DNA from: Streptomyces echinoruber
Lineage (GTDB): Bacteria > Actinomycetota > Actinomycetes > Streptomycetales > Streptomycetaceae
DNA: 64,000 bases
Direction: 5' to 3'
Assembly: GCF_014651135.1 (NCBI RefSeq)
Contig: NZ_BMWH01000032.1
Coordinates: 1-64,000, forward strand
Shown here: one piece after another, positions 8,772 through 18,754 of the stretch
Layout of the letters: every line of letters starts with the position of its first letter
How positions within the stretch are numbered: the stretch's first letter is position 1
The notes under the pieces: generated by a model
The model's input: the letters and a program-made list of their open reading frames with translations, nothing else
Told to the model about the DNA's origin: nothing
Databases searched by the model: none
Position numbers and translations under genes: made by a program

Positions 8772-9574
8772 CGGCCCCGACCGCCCCCGTGCCGGTGCTG
8801 ATGTACCACGCGGTGGCCCGCGATCCCAACGACTTCAGCCGGCGGCTGTCGGTGACGCCGGAGGCGTTCGCCGAGCAGATGGCGCTCCTCGCCGAGCTGC
8901 GCCGCACCCCGCTCACCACCGCGGAACTGGCGGCCCGCTGGCGGGACGGCGCGCCGCTGCCCGCGCGGCCCGTCCTGGTCACCTTCGACGACGGCTACGC
9001 CGGCGTGCACCGGCACGCGCTGCCCGTGCTGGCCCACCACGGCTTTCCGGCCACGCTGTTCGTCTCCACCGGCTGGCTGCGCGGCGCCTACGACACCGGC
9101 GGCGCCCCGGACACCATGCTGGACTGGGACCAGGTGCGCGAACTGGCCGCCGCCGGCGTGGAGATCGGCGGGCACAGCCACACCCACCCGCAGCTCGACC
9201 AGCTCGGCGACGCGGCGCTGTGGCGGGAGCTGACCCGCTGCCGGACCGCCGTCGCCGAGCAGCTCGGCGCCGAGCCGGTCTCGTTCGCCTACCCCTACGG
9301 CTACTCCAGCCGCCGGGTGCGCCACCGCGTACGGCAGGCGGGGTTCGCCCAGGCCCTCGCCGTCGGCAACGGCCTGGCCCGGCGCCGCCAGGGGCCGTAC
9401 GCGCTGCAGCGGCTCACCGTGCGCCGCAGCACCGGCATCGAGGAGTTCGAGCGGCTGGTGTGCGGCCGCGCGATCACCCGCACCTTCGCCCGGGACCGTG
9501 CCCTCACCAAGGGGTACGCCCTGGTCCGCAGAGCCCGACAGGTCCGCCGGAAGGCCACCACAGCCCGTGTCTGA
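8768..9574 (+). CDS. NodB-type polysaccharide deacetylase
   Basis: A 268-residue CE4-like deacetylase. VLMYHAVARD is the usual N-terminal strand. LVTFDDGYAG holds the catalytic-base and metal Asp pair. GGHSHTHPQL supplies the two metal-binding histidines, and FAYPYGYSS is the third block. It removes N-acetyl (or O-acetyl) groups from a polysaccharide, probably the polymer made by this operon. No clear signal peptide is seen, so it may act in the cytoplasm or be exported atypically. The GTG start overlaps the upstream stop by 4 bases; the 3' end overlaps the flippase gene by 8 bases. Confidence 0.9.
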   Translation: MTAPTAPVPVLMYHAVARDPNDFSRRLSVTPEAFAEQMALLAELRRTPLTTAELAARWRDGAPLPARPVLVTFDDGYAGVHRHALPVLAHHGFPATLFVSTGWLRGAYDTGGAPDTMLDWDQVRELAAAGVEIGGHSHTHPQLDQLGDAALWRELTRCRTAVAEQLGAEPVSFAYPYGYSSRRVRHRVRQAGFAQALAVGNGLARRRQGPYALQRLTVRRSTGIEEFERLVCGRAITRTFARDRALTKGYALVRRARQVRRKATTARV

Positions 9575-12500
9575 CACGAAGACCAGCATTCCCGAGGCGC
9601 CGCGGACGGCGACGGACGACCGGCCGGGACGCCGGTTCGGACTGCCCGGACGGGGCGGGGGCGGCGGCAACCCGCTGTTCCGCAACGCCTACGCCCTGAT
9701 GCTCAACACCGGCGTCTCCGCCGTGCTGGGCCTCGGGTTCTGGCTGGCGGCGGCCCGCTACTACCCCGACGCGGCGGTCGGCCAGGGCTCCGCCGCGATC
9801 GCCGCGATGAAGCTCCTCGCCGGGCTCACCGCGGTGACCCTGACCGGTGCCCTGGCCCGGTTCGTCCCGATCGCCGGACGCGCCACCGGGCGGCTCGTCC
9901 TGCGCACCTACGCGGGCAGTTCCGCTGTCGTCGCGCTGGCCGCGGCGGTGTTCCTGCTCACCCTGGACGTGTGGGGGCCGTCGTACCGCTTCCTGCACGG
10001 GACGCTGCACGGGCTGGGGTTCGTCGGCGCGGTCGTCGCCTGGAACCTGCTCACCCTGCAGGACGGGGTGCTGACCGGGCTGCGCAGCGCCACCTGGGTG
10101 CCGGTGGGCAACACCGTGTTCTCCGCGGTGAAGCTGGGTCTGCTGGTGGCGTTCGCGGCGACGCTCCCCACCAGCGGCGTCTTCGTCTCCTGGATCGCCG
10201 CGATCGCCACCTCCGTCCTGCCGCTGGGCTGGCTGGTCCTGCGGCGCCTGGTGCCCCGGCACGCCGAGGCGACCCGGGGGCACGCCGATCCGCCGACGCT
10301 GCGGGAGATCGGCCGGTTCCTGGCCGGCGACTACACCGGCTCGCTGTTCTCCCTGGCCGTGGTCTACCTGGTGCCGGTCATCGTCGCCTCGCAGGTCGGC
10401 AGCGAGGACAACGCGTACTTCTACATCACCACCACGATCGGCGGCACGGTCAACCTGCTCGCCGTCAACATGGGCGCCTCGCTGACCGTGGAGTGCTCGC
10501 ACGACCCGGCGCGGCTCGCCGCCAACACGCGGGCGGCGCTCCAGCGCATGGCGCGGATCATGCTGCCGGTGTGCGCGCTGCTGTTCGCCGGCGCGCCCTG
10601 GATCCTCGGCGTGTTCGGCTCCGGGTACGCGCACGCGGCGACGCCGCTGCTGCGCCTGTTCGCCGTGGGCGCGCTGCTGCGGGTGGTGATGGAGACGTAC
10701 TTCGCGGTGCTGCGGGCGCAGAGCCGCACCGCCGGACTGGCCTGGCTGCAGGGCCTGCTGTGCGTGCTGGTGCTGGGGCTGACGCTGCTGCTCCTGCCCC
10801 GGATGGCCCTGACCGGGGCGGGCGTGGCGGAGATCTCCAGCCTGGCGGTGATCGTGGCGATCGCCGCGCCCCGCCTGTACCGCATCGTCCGGGCCGCCCC
10901 GGCCGTCCCCGAGGACGTGCCGCCGGACGGGGACCTCGCCGACCTGGGGACGCCGAAGGCACCGGCCGCGCCGCGCGTGCGCCGGCCCGCGTGGGCCCGG
11001 GACGCCGACACGCTCGCCCTGGGCATCCACGCCGACTTCGACCACCAGGAGCGCCGGCCCGACGTGCGGCCCGGCCCCGGCACCCCGCCCGCGGGCGTTC
11101 CGGCCGGCGGGCTCCCGCCCACCCGGGTGCCGGGGGTGCGGGCGGCGGAACCCGCGCGGCCGCCGGCGGGGCGGGAACCGGGCGCGGCGGCCCCGGCGGG
11201 GCGGGAACCGAGCGCGGCGGCCCCGGCGGGGCGGGAGCGGCCCCCGGCCGGGAAGGGGCCCGCGCCGTCCACGCCGCCCACGCCGTCCACGTCGCTCACG
11301 CCGCCCGGTGACACGGCGGCTCCCGCCGACCCCCGCGCGGCCTCCTCGGTCCCGCCGTCCCGCACCGGGCGGGCCCGGCTGCGGCCCACCCGGCCCGGCG
11401 CGGTCCTCGGCGGCCTGCTGGCCGCGGCACTGCTGCTGTACTGGCTGCCCGCGCTGCGGCTGACCGAGACGGACCTGGACCGCATGGGCGGCCTGGGACT
11501 GGTGTCCGTGCTGCCGCCGCTCACCCTGGCCGGGGCGGCGCTGCTGGTCGTCGTGTTCACCTCGGCGCTGTGGCTGCGCCGCGAGCACCGGGCGCTGCTG
11601 CTGGTCGCCCTGCTGGCGACGGTGGTGTCGCTGCACGCGCTGCCCGCGGTGCTGGAGAGCCAGCCGCGTTTCCCGACGGCCTGGCAGCACCTGGGCTTCC
11701 TCGACCACATCGACCGCACCGGCGCGGCCGTGCCCGACCTGGACGCCCGCTGGAGCTGGCCCGGCTTCTTCGCGGTGGCCGCGTTCGTCGGCCGCGCCTG
11801 CGGGATCGGCGACTTCACCGAGGTCATCCGCTGGTGGCCGACGGTGATCCAACTGCTGTACCTGGCGCCGCTGTTCCTGCTCACCCGGGCGATGCGGGCG
11901 GGCTGGCGGGCCAAGTGGACCGGGGTGTGGGTGTTCGTGCTGGGCGGCTGGGTCGGCCAGGACTACTTCTCCCCGCAGGGCTTCACCTACCTGCTCTACC
12001 TCGCCTTCGTCGCGATCGTGCTGGTGTGGTTCCGGGCGCCGCGCATGCTGTGGGGCCGGATGCGGCCCGGGGAGGCCGAGGTCGCGCCGTCCACCAGGCG
12101 GCAGCGGGCGGTGCTGCTCGCGGTGGTGATCGGCCTGTTCGCGGCGAGCGTCCCCGCCCACCAGCTCACCCCGTTCGTGATGCTCGGCGTGCTCGCCGCG
12201 CTGGTCGTCCTCGGCCGCAGCGAACTGCGCGGCCTGCCGCTGCTGTTCGCCGTGCTGGTGGCGTTCTGGGTCGGCTATATGGCGGAGCCCTACTGGTCCG
12301 GCCACTTCGACGAGCTGTTCGGCGGCGTCGGCGGTGTCGGCAGCAACGTCTCCACGTCCGTCTCCGGCCGTATCGAGGGCGGCAGTTCGACGCACAAGCT
12401 GGTGCTGTACACCCGGGTGCTGCTGGCCGGCGGCGTCATGGCGCTGGCCTGCTGGGGCTGGTGGCGGCGGCGCGCCCACCGGTACCGCGAACGCGCGCTG

Positions 12501-13394
12501 CCGGTGCTCACCTTCGTGCCGTTCCTCGGCTTCGGCATGCAGTCCTACGGCGGCGAGATGGCGCTGCGCGTCTTCATGTTCGCGCTGCCCGGCGCGGCCC
12601 TGCTGGCCGGACTCGCGCTCTTCCCGCGCACCGGCGCCACCGCGGAGGAACGCGAGAAGGACGCCGCCAGTCTCGCCCCGCTCGCCGCCCTCCTGGCCGG
12701 CCTGCTGCTGATGGGCGGCTTCCTGGTCGCCCGCTGGGGCAACGAGCCCTTCGAACGCGTCCGGCCCGGCGAGGTCGCCGCCATGGACTACGTCTACGCC
12801 CACGACCGGCCGACCGTGCGCCTGCTGTGGCTCAGCGACGACACCGTCAACGACGTCACCCCGGCGATGCCCTGGGGCGCGCGGGACATGGAGTACGTCC
12901 AGTACGTGCCCACGCTCGCCCCCACCGACCCCGTGCTGGTGTCGAGCCTGGTCAAGGCGCTGAAGGAGGCCGGCCCGAACTCGTACCTCATGGTCAACCG
13001 CAGCCAGAGCGTCTACCTCCGCCTGGACGCCGGCTACCCGGCCGGCTGGGAGACACGGCTGCGGGCCAACCTCGACCGGCGGCAGGAACTGCGGACGGTG
13101 TACGCCAACCGCGACGTCACGCTGTACGCGCTGCGCACCCCGCCCTCCGGCCGGGCGCCCGCCGCGGACCCGGGGCCGATCGGGCCGCAGGTGACCTGGA
13201 CGCCGTGGTCGGTGGTCGGCGGGCTCGCCACGGCCGCGCTGGTGGTGCTGCTGACCACGCGCGAGGCGGTGCGGGTGGCGGCGCGGCCGAGCGTGCGCAA
13301 GCTGCGGTGGCTGCAGAGCAGCTTCTGGTTCGCGCTGCCGCTGCTGACGGTGGTGTTCGCGTCGCTGGTGCAGCGGTTCCTGACGATCAAATAG
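9567..13394 (+). CDS. Wzx-like flippase fused to a GT-C-like membrane protein
   Basis: A 1275-residue, two-module membrane protein. Residues about 30-450 form a MATE/MOP-type polysaccharide flippase with 12-14 helices (NAYALMLNTGVSAVLGLGFW onward). Residues about 455-610 are a disordered Pro/Ala/Gly linker containing a 30-bp in-frame tandem repeat. Residues about 610-1275 are a second polytopic domain with WSWPGFFAVAAF, IRWWPTVIQLLYL and GQDYFSPQGFTYLLY, typical of actinobacterial GT-C-like membrane glycosyltransferases. Inferred role: export of lipid-linked glycan plus a further membrane-side glycosyl transfer. GTG 9567 has GGAAGG upstream and overlaps the deacetylase. Last gene of the operon. 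Confidence 0.85.
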   Translation: MSDTKTSIPEAPRTATDDRPGRRFGLPGRGGGGGNPLFRNAYALMLNTGVSAVLGLGFWLAAARYYPDAAVGQGSAAIAAMKLLAGLTAVTLTGALARFVPIAGRATGRLVLRTYAGSSAVVALAAAVFLLTLDVWGPSYRFLHGTLHGLGFVGAVVAWNLLTLQDGVLTGLRSATWVPVGNTVFSAVKLGLLVAFAATLPTSGVFVSWIAAIATSVLPLGWLVLRRLVPRHAEATRGHADPPTLREIGRFLAGDYTGSLFSLAVVYLVPVIVASQVGSEDNAYFYITTTIGGTVNLLAVNMGASLTVECSHDPARLAANTRAALQRMARIMLPVCALLFAGAPWILGVFGSGYAHAATPLLRLFAVGALLRVVMETYFAVLRAQSRTAGLAWLQGLLCVLVLGLTLLLLPRMALTGAGVAEISSLAVIVAIAAPRLYRIVRAAPAVPEDVPPDGDLADLGTPKAPAAPRVRRPAWARDADTLALGIHADFDHQERRPDVRPGPGTPPAGVPAGGLPPTRVPGVRAAEPARPPAGREPGAAAPAGREPSAAAPAGRERPPAGKGPAPSTPPTPSTSLTPPGDTAAPADPRAASSVPPSRTGRARLRPTRPGAVLGGLLAAALLLYWLPALRLTETDLDRMGGLGLVSVLPPLTLAGAALLVVVFTSALWLRREHRALLLVALLATVVSLHALPAVLESQPRFPTAWQHLGFLDHIDRTGAAVPDLDARWSWPGFFAVAAFVGRACGIGDFTEVIRWWPTVIQLLYLAPLFLLTRAMRAGWRAKWTGVWVFVLGGWVGQDYFSPQGFTYLLYLAFVAIVLVWFRAPRMLWGRMRPGEAEVAPSTRRQRAVLLAVVIGLFAASVPAHQLTPFVMLGVLAALVVLGRSELRGLPLLFAVLVAFWVGYMAEPYWSGHFDELFGGVGGVGSNVSTSVSGRIEGGSSTHKLVLYTRVLLAGGVMALACWGWWRRRAHRYRERALPVLTFVPFLGFGMQSYGGEMALRVFMFALPGAALLAGLALFPRTGATAEEREKDAASLAPLAALLAGLLLMGGFLVARWGNEPFERVRPGEVAAMDYVYAHDRPTVRLLWLSDDTVNDVTPAMPWGARDMEYVQYVPTLAPTDPVLVSSLVKALKEAGPNSYLMVNRSQSVYLRLDAGYPAGWETRLRANLDRRQELRTVYANRDVTLYALRTPPSGRAPAADPGPIGPQVTWTPWSVVGGLATAALVVLLTTREAVRVAARPSVRKLRWLQSSFWFALPLLTVVFASLVQRFLTIK
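11167..11241 (+). repeat. 30-bp in-frame repeat in the flippase-GT linker
   Basis: Two and a half copies of a 30-bp unit encoding PAGREPGAAA, PAGREPSAAA and a partial third. It lengthens the disordered linker between the two membrane modules without shifting frame. Confidence 0.85.
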
Positions 13395-13435
13395 CGCAAG
13401 TGGCGGCCGGGCGCGTGCGGCAAGCAGCGTCCGGG

Positions 13436-13531
13436 TGCGGTCCGGCGCGGCTCAACGGCCTTGGCGGGTACGGTTCGTGCGGCTCAACCGCCTTCGCGGA
13501 TGCGGTCCGCGCGGCTCAACGGCCTTGGCGG
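13436..13531. repeat. 32-bp tandem repeat overlapping a stop codon
   Basis: Three copies of a 32-bp unit at 13436-13467, 13468-13499 and 13500-13531. The core GCGGCTCAACGGCCTTGGCG is nearly identical in copies 1 and 3. The rightmost copy contains the TGA and last four codons of the minus-strand glycosidase; the others lie downstream of its stop. This fills the convergent gap after the flippase gene. Confidence 0.9.
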
Positions 13532-14949
13532 TCGAGCCACTTCACCTCGTGGGCCGCCATGTCGAAACGCCGGCCGTCCACCTTGGCGCTGATCGTCCGG
13601 TTCAGGGTGTTGACGACGAGGACGGTCCTGTCGTCGGCCAGGACCCGGACGTTGGGCACGTCGTCCGGGGCGACGGACACGCTCGTGTAGCGGGTGCCGG
13701 GCGGGAAGGCGGCCGCGAAGCGGGAGAGCAGGCGGTACATCGGCAGGGCGCGGCCGCCGCCGGCGGTGCCGGTCGGCGTCCACAGGCAGCCCGGGCAGGC
13801 GGTGCCCCGCTCCTTCTCCGGGTTCCAGTAGAAGGCGGAGGAGGCGCCGCCCCGGGCGAGCGCGATCAGGCCGGCGGCCTGGACGGCCACACGGTGCTCC
13901 TCGCTCCAGCCGGCGCGCTCGTCGTCGCCGTCGGCCGGCTCGACGTAGTACTCGGCCCACCACAGCGGCAGGCCGCCGGTGCGCTGCCGCAGCCAGCGGC
14001 CGACGGCGGTGAACTTGTCGGTGGCGGCGAACTCGTCGGGCAGCAGGTCGTCGTCGTTGGTGTAGCTGGAGCCGTCGACGACGACGAAGTCGGCGCCCTT
14101 CTTGTGGGCGTTCCAGTAGGCGAAGGCGTCCAGGACCCGCTGGTCCATCGCGCCCCAGGGACCGGCGAGTTCGGTGGAGGCGTACTCCTTCTGGCGCGGG
14201 TCGACGCTGTCCATGACCAGGTAGGGGCCGCCGACCCGGATGTCCCGGTCCACCTTCTTCAGCGCCGTGTAGACCAGGTTGTACAGCCGGGTGTAGCCCT
14301 CGTAGTCCCAGCGGCCGGCGGAGGTGTTCCAGAAGCCCTTGAACTCGTTCCAGACGAGGAAGTGCTTCACGTCCGGGTAGCGCCGGGCGACGGTCGCGGC
14401 GAGGTCGGCGAAGTCCTGGTAGTGGTCGGGCGTCGGCGCGGTCTCCAGCGCGGAGCGGCTCCAGTCGGTGTGGTCCGCCCCGGCCCTGCCGCCCTTCATC
14501 CAGTCCGGGGCGCAGCACAGGGTGATCACCGGGGTGCCGCGGGAGGCGCGCACGAAGTCGACGCGGCGGTCCAGGTCGGCGAAGTCGTAGTGGCCCTTCA
14601 CCGGCTCGGGGTTGTCCGCGCCCCAGCCCATGATGTGCTGGTTCTGCGGCAGCCCCGGGGAGGCGGCCAGCAGCCCGCGCACCCGCCGGGTCGCCGCGGC
14701 GCCGCCCTCGTCGGCGCTGAACTGGGTGTGGGTGAAGCCCCAGCCGACGTACGGCTCCGGCGGCCGGCCGGGCGTGGCGGGCGTGCCGTGCACCCGCGCG
14801 CCGTCACGCGTGGTGCCCGCCGTGCTCGCGCCGCCACCGGGCGGCGTGCCGAGCAGCGTCACCACCAGGGCCACCGCGGCCGCGCCCACGCCGAGCAGCG
14901 CGGTGAGCCGCCACCGCCACGCCCCCGAAACCCACCCACGACGTCCCAT
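13516..14949 (-). CDS. Membrane-anchored glycoside hydrolase (clan GH-A, GH39-like)
   Basis: A 477-residue protein with one N-terminal signal-anchor helix (about 12-34) and an extracellular TIM-barrel hydrolase domain. LVWNEFKG near residue 200 matches the conserved Asn-Glu acid/base of clan GH-A. PLWWAEYYVEP near 335 supplies the nucleophile Glu. Such proteins are commonly annotated as xylosidase-like or cellulase-like, but the substrate cannot be told from sequence. It converges on the polysaccharide operon, suggesting trimming or turnover of that polymer (inference). The start ATG at 14949 is chosen because it begins the anchor; no strong Shine-Dalgarno sequence is seen and the frame is open upstream, so the start is uncertain. 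Confidence 0.82.
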   Translation of the reverse strand: MGRRGWVSGAWRWRLTALLGVGAAAVALVVTLLGTPPGGGASTAGTTRDGARVHGTPATPGRPPEPYVGWGFTHTQFSADEGGAAATRRVRGLLAASPGLPQNQHIMGWGADNPEPVKGHYDFADLDRRVDFVRASRGTPVITLCCAPDWMKGGRAGADHTDWSRSALETAPTPDHYQDFADLAATVARRYPDVKHFLVWNEFKGFWNTSAGRWDYEGYTRLYNLVYTALKKVDRDIRVGGPYLVMDSVDPRQKEYASTELAGPWGAMDQRVLDAFAYWNAHKKGADFVVVDGSSYTNDDDLLPDEFAATDKFTAVGRWLRQRTGGLPLWWAEYYVEPADGDDERAGWSEEHRVAVQAAGLIALARGGASSAFYWNPEKERGTACPGCLWTPTGTAGGGRALPMYRLLSRFAAAFPPGTRYTSVSVAPDDVPNVRVLADDRTVLVVNTLNRTISAKVDGRRFDMAAHEVKWLDRQGR

Positions 14950-15105
14950 CAAGGGCAACAGTAACGGCGCGAGGGCCGCCGCGGGCAGGGCTCGGCCGGT
15001 CCCGTCCGCGCTCCGCCGCGCGGCACGCGCGCCGGGGGCGCACATGCCGCGCACGGGTGGGACACGTATGGGACACGGCTGGGAACGGCGGAACCGGCAC
15101 CGCCC

Positions 15106-15169
15106 GCCCGGCGGGGACGACGAGGCCGGAAGCGGACGCCCGGCGGGAACGGAGGGACCGGAAGCGGAC
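15106..15169. repeat. 32-bp tandem duplication upstream of AAA ATPase gene
   Basis: Two adjacent 32-bp copies (15106-15137 and 15138-15169), each beginning GCCCGGCGGG and ending CCGGAAGCGGAC, lie in the divergent spacer between the glycosidase and the AAA ATPase. They may be part of a regulatory region or simple slippage products. Confidence 0.8.
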
Positions 15170-15231
15170 GCGCGGGAACCGGCTGCGCAAATCCGGTGCG
15201 CGCGGCGCCCCGGTGCCGGATCATGGGCGGC

Positions 15232-16326
<1,095 letters not shown>

Positions 16327-16328
16327 CC

Positions 16329-16361
16329 GCGCCGTCGTGCCGTCGCGCCGTTCGTGCCGTC
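16329..16361. repeat. 16-17-bp tandem duplication just after a stop codon
   Basis: GCGCCGTCGTGCCGTC (16329-16344) is followed by GCGCCGTTCGTGCCGTC (16345-16361), starting three bases after the AAA ATPase stop. This resembles the other 3'-end repeat arrays in the window but has only two copies and does not include the stop. Confidence 0.75.
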
Positions 16362-16405
16362 GCGTCCCCGGTGTTCCACGGCGTTCCCCGCCCGTACGGC
16401 CGTGC

Positions 16406-16447
16406 CCGTACGACCATGGCCGTACGACCATGGCCGTATGACCCTGT
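16406..16447 (+). promoter_or_regulatory. 14-bp repeats running into the DUF72 start codon
   Basis: CCGTACGACCATGG occurs twice head to tail (16406-16419, 16420-16433), and a third, diverged copy CCGTATGACCCTGT (16434-16447) contains the ATG of the DUF72 gene. Each junction also makes a near-palindrome, GTACGACCATGGCCGTAC. No separate Shine-Dalgarno sequence is visible. It could be an operator or a leaderless start created by duplication. Confidence 0.6.
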
Positions 16448-17229
16448 ACATCGGGACGTCCGGCTGGCAGTACCGGGACTGGCGGGGCGTGCTGTACCCG
16501 CCGGGCTGCCCGGCGCGGCGGTGGCTGGAGGAGTACGCGCGTCGCTTCGGCACGGTCGAGGTCAACAACGCGTTCTACCGCCTGCCAGGCCGGGAGACCT
16601 TCGAGACCTGGCGTGCCCGCACCCCGCCGGGTTTCGTCGTCGCCGTCAAGGCCAGCCGGTTCCTGACGCACGTCAAGCGCCTGCGGGAGCCGGAGGAACC
16701 GGTGGAGCGCCTGCTGACCCGGGCCGCCGGGCTCGGTGACCGCCTGGGCCCGGTCCTGCTGCAGCTGCCGCCCACCCTGCGCGCCGACCCCGCGCTGCTG
16801 GACGCCTGCCTGGCCTGCTTCCCGCCCGGCGTCCGCGTCGCGGTCGAACCGCGCCACGACTCCTGGTGGACGCCCGAGGTGCGCGCGGTGCTGCGGGCCC
16901 GGGGCGCCGCGCTGTGCTGGGCGGACGTCCGGGCCCGCCCGGCCACCCCCCTGTGGCGCACCGCCGACTGGGGCTACGTCCGCTTCCACGCCGGCGTCGC
17001 CCGCCCCTGGCCGCGCTACGGCCGCCGCTGTCTGGCCACCTGGGCCGGCCGCGTCGCCGCCGCCTGGCCGGACGACCGGGACGTGTACGCCTACTTCAAC
17101 AACGACCCGGGGGCGGCGGCCGTCCGGGACGCGGCGGCCTTCGCCCGGCTGGCCCGGGCGGCGGGCCGGACGGTGACCCGCACCCCGGGGACGCTCCCGG
17201 TCACCGACGTTCAGGGGCGGCGTGTCTAA
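16438..17229 (+). CDS. DUF72 family protein
   Basis: A 263-residue TIM-barrel protein of the DUF72 (YecE-like) family. The signature start LYIGTSGWQYRDWRG, VEVNNAFYRLPG, FVVAVKASRFLTHVKRL, VEPRHDSWW and YVYAYFNNDPGAAAV-type C-terminal motifs are all present. The biochemical function is not established for the family. The ATG at 16438 starts the family motif directly and lies inside a tandem repeat. The 3' end overlaps the convergent GntR gene by 4 bases. Confidence 0.92.
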   Translation: MTLYIGTSGWQYRDWRGVLYPPGCPARRWLEEYARRFGTVEVNNAFYRLPGRETFETWRARTPPGFVVAVKASRFLTHVKRLREPEEPVERLLTRAAGLGDRLGPVLLQLPPTLRADPALLDACLACFPPGVRVAVEPRHDSWWTPEVRAVLRARGAALCWADVRARPATPLWRTADWGYVRFHAGVARPWPRYGRRCLATWAGRVAAAWPDDRDVYAYFNNDPGAAAVRDAAAFARLARAAGRTVTRTPGTLPVTDVQGRRV

Positions 17230-17594
17230 CCGCCGTAGGCCGCGCGCAGGGCGTCGTGCACGGCGGCCAGCGCCGCGTCCCGGTCGAGTCCGAGCCGCCT
17301 CGCCCGCTCGGCGTACGCCTGGGCGGCGGCCGCCGCCTCCCGCTCGGCGGCCTGGCCCGCGGCGGCGACGAACGTGCCGTTGCGGCCCCGCGTCTCGATC
17401 ACGCCGTCGGCCTCCAGCGCCCGGTAGGCCTTGGCGACGGTGTTCGCGGCGAGCCCCAGCGACTCGGCCAGCCCGCGCACGGTCGGCAGCCGGTACCCCA
17501 CCGGCAGCGCTCCCGACCGCGCCTGCTCGGAGATCTGCGCCCGTACCTGCTCGTAGGGCGGTGCGCTGTCGTCGATGCGGATCTTCAGGGTCAC
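17226..17594 (-). CDS. GntR regulator, YtrA subfamily
   Basis: A 122-residue DNA-binding protein. The winged helix occupies about residues 1-75 (PPYEQVRAQISEQARSG, TVRGLAESLGLAANTVAKAYRAL, VIETRGRNGTFV). The remaining short helical tail is typical of YtrA-type GntR regulators, which lack a large effector domain and often control ABC transporters. No transporter is adjacent here, so its target is unknown. GTG 17594 has GGGAGA upstream; the longer in-frame opening to 17705 is repeat-derived and rejected. Confidence 0.9.
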   Translation of the reverse strand: MTLKIRIDDSAPPYEQVRAQISEQARSGALPVGYRLPTVRGLAESLGLAANTVAKAYRALEADGVIETRGRNGTFVAAAGQAAEREAAAAAQAYAERARRLGLDRDAALAAVHDALRAAYGG

Positions 17595-17670
17595 GGAGTC
17601 GATTCTCCCGTACCCGCCGCCGTGCCGGTCGGACGTCCGGCCGGGGGCCGGGGTGTCCGCGCCCGCCGGG

Positions 17671-17760
17671 GGGTGGGAGCCGCGGAGGCCGGAGACGGGA
17701 GCCACGAGGGCCGGGGGTGGGAGGCCGCGGAGGCCGGGGGTGGGAGGCCGCGGGGGCCGG
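17671..17760. repeat. 22-23-bp tandem repeat between GntR and GNAT genes
   Basis: Four head-to-tail units of 22, 22, 23 and 23 bp, all close to GGGTGGGAGGCCGCGGAGG plus CCGG. It lies in the divergent promoter region of the GntR and GNAT genes. The two right-hand copies differ by one base, suggesting a recent duplication. Confidence 0.85.
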
Positions 17761-17811
17761 GGGTGGGGTGTCCCGCCGGAAAAGGGGAAGCGGTCCGGTG
17801 GTGTGCCGCCG

Positions 17812-17817
17812 TAGCGT
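17812..17817 (+). promoter_or_regulatory. Putative -10 box of a leaderless GNAT transcript
   Basis: TAGCGT fits the actinobacterial TANNNT -10 and ends seven bases before the GNAT ATG. This geometry places the transcription start at or next to the start codon. No Shine-Dalgarno sequence is present, consistent with leaderless translation. Confidence 0.55.
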
Positions 17818-17824
17818 GCGCGTC

Positions 17825-18754
17825 ATGACCGTCACCGTCCGCGCCCTGCGCCCCGACGCCCGGGCCGACCTGGAGGGCTTCGCGCGCGTCCGGCACGCGG
17901 CGCTCCCGTTCATCCTCTTCACGCCGGACTCCGTCGCCCACGACCTCGCCCACCTGCCCCCGCGGGCCCACTACCGCCCGCTCGTCGCCGTCGCGGACGG
18001 CGAGGTGATCGGCACGGCCCAGGTCCATCTCGCCTTCGACAGCCCGCGGCCGGACCAGGGCTGCGTGAACGTGTACGTCCACCCGCGGCACGCGGGACGC
18101 GGCGCCGGGCGGCTGCTGGTGCGGGCCGCCGAGGAGCACCTGGCCGCCCACGGGGCGCGGACCCTGTACGCCTGGGTCCTGGACGAGCCGCGCAACCGCG
18201 CCTTCGCCGAGCGGCACGGCTACCGCCCCAGCCGCTCGGCCCACTTCCTGCGCCTGGACCTGGCCCGCGGCGCCCTCCCGCCCCGCCCGGCCCCGCCGCC
18301 GGGTGTGGAAATGCGCACGGGCGCGGACTTCGCCGACGACCCGCGGCCGCTGTTCGCGCTGGACGCGGAGACGATGGCCGACGAACCGAGCGACCTCGAC
18401 GCCGAGATGACCGACTACGAGGCGTGGCTGGCGCAGACCTGGCGGCACCCGCTGGTCAGCCCGGAGCTGACCTCGGTGGCGGTGGTGGACGGCCGCCCCG
18501 CCGCGTTCACCCTGGCCCGCACGGACGGCGGCACCCGGTACGGCACGGTGATGACCGGCACGGCCCGCGCCTTCCGCGGGCGCGGGCTGGCCAAGCTGGT
18601 CAAGAGCGACTCCCTGCGCCGCGCCCGCGCCGCGGGCTGCACGCAGGCGTTCACGGGCAACGACACCGGCAACGGCCCGATGCTCGCGGTCAATCGGTGG
18701 TGCGGGTACGAGGTGTGCGCGACGGAGGTGCGGTATGTCCGGGAACTCGGATGA
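17825..18754 (+). CDS. Tandem GNAT N-acetyltransferase
   Basis: A 309-residue protein with two GNAT domains. The first (about 1-150) has the acetyl-CoA loop VYVHPRHAGRGAGRLLVR. The second (about 160-309) has MTGTARAFRGRGLAKLVKSDSL and an NDTGNGPMLAVN segment. Double-GNAT proteins like this include mycothiol-synthase-like and aminoglycoside-acetyltransferase-like enzymes; the substrate here is unknown. It appears to be leaderless. The 3' end overlaps the DUF402 gene by 20 bases, suggesting co-expression. Confidence 0.88.
   Translation: MTVTVRALRPDARADLEGFARVRHAALPFILFTPDSVAHDLAHLPPRAHYRPLVAVADGEVIGTAQVHLAFDSPRPDQGCVNVYVHPRHAGRGAGRLLVRAAEEHLAAHGARTLYAWVLDEPRNRAFAERHGYRPSRSAHFLRLDLARGALPPRPAPPPGVEMRTGADFADDPRPLFALDAETMADEPSDLDAEMTDYEAWLAQTWRHPLVSPELTSVAVVDGRPAAFTLARTDGGTRYGTVMTGTARAFRGRGLAKLVKSDSLRRARAAGCTQAFTGNDTGNGPMLAVNRWCGYEVCATEVRYVRELG

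Noticed and set aside
16406..16447. Insertion-sequence end or attachment site
   Set aside because: No transposase, no terminal inverted repeats at a distance, and no tRNA nearby; simple tandem duplication explains it.
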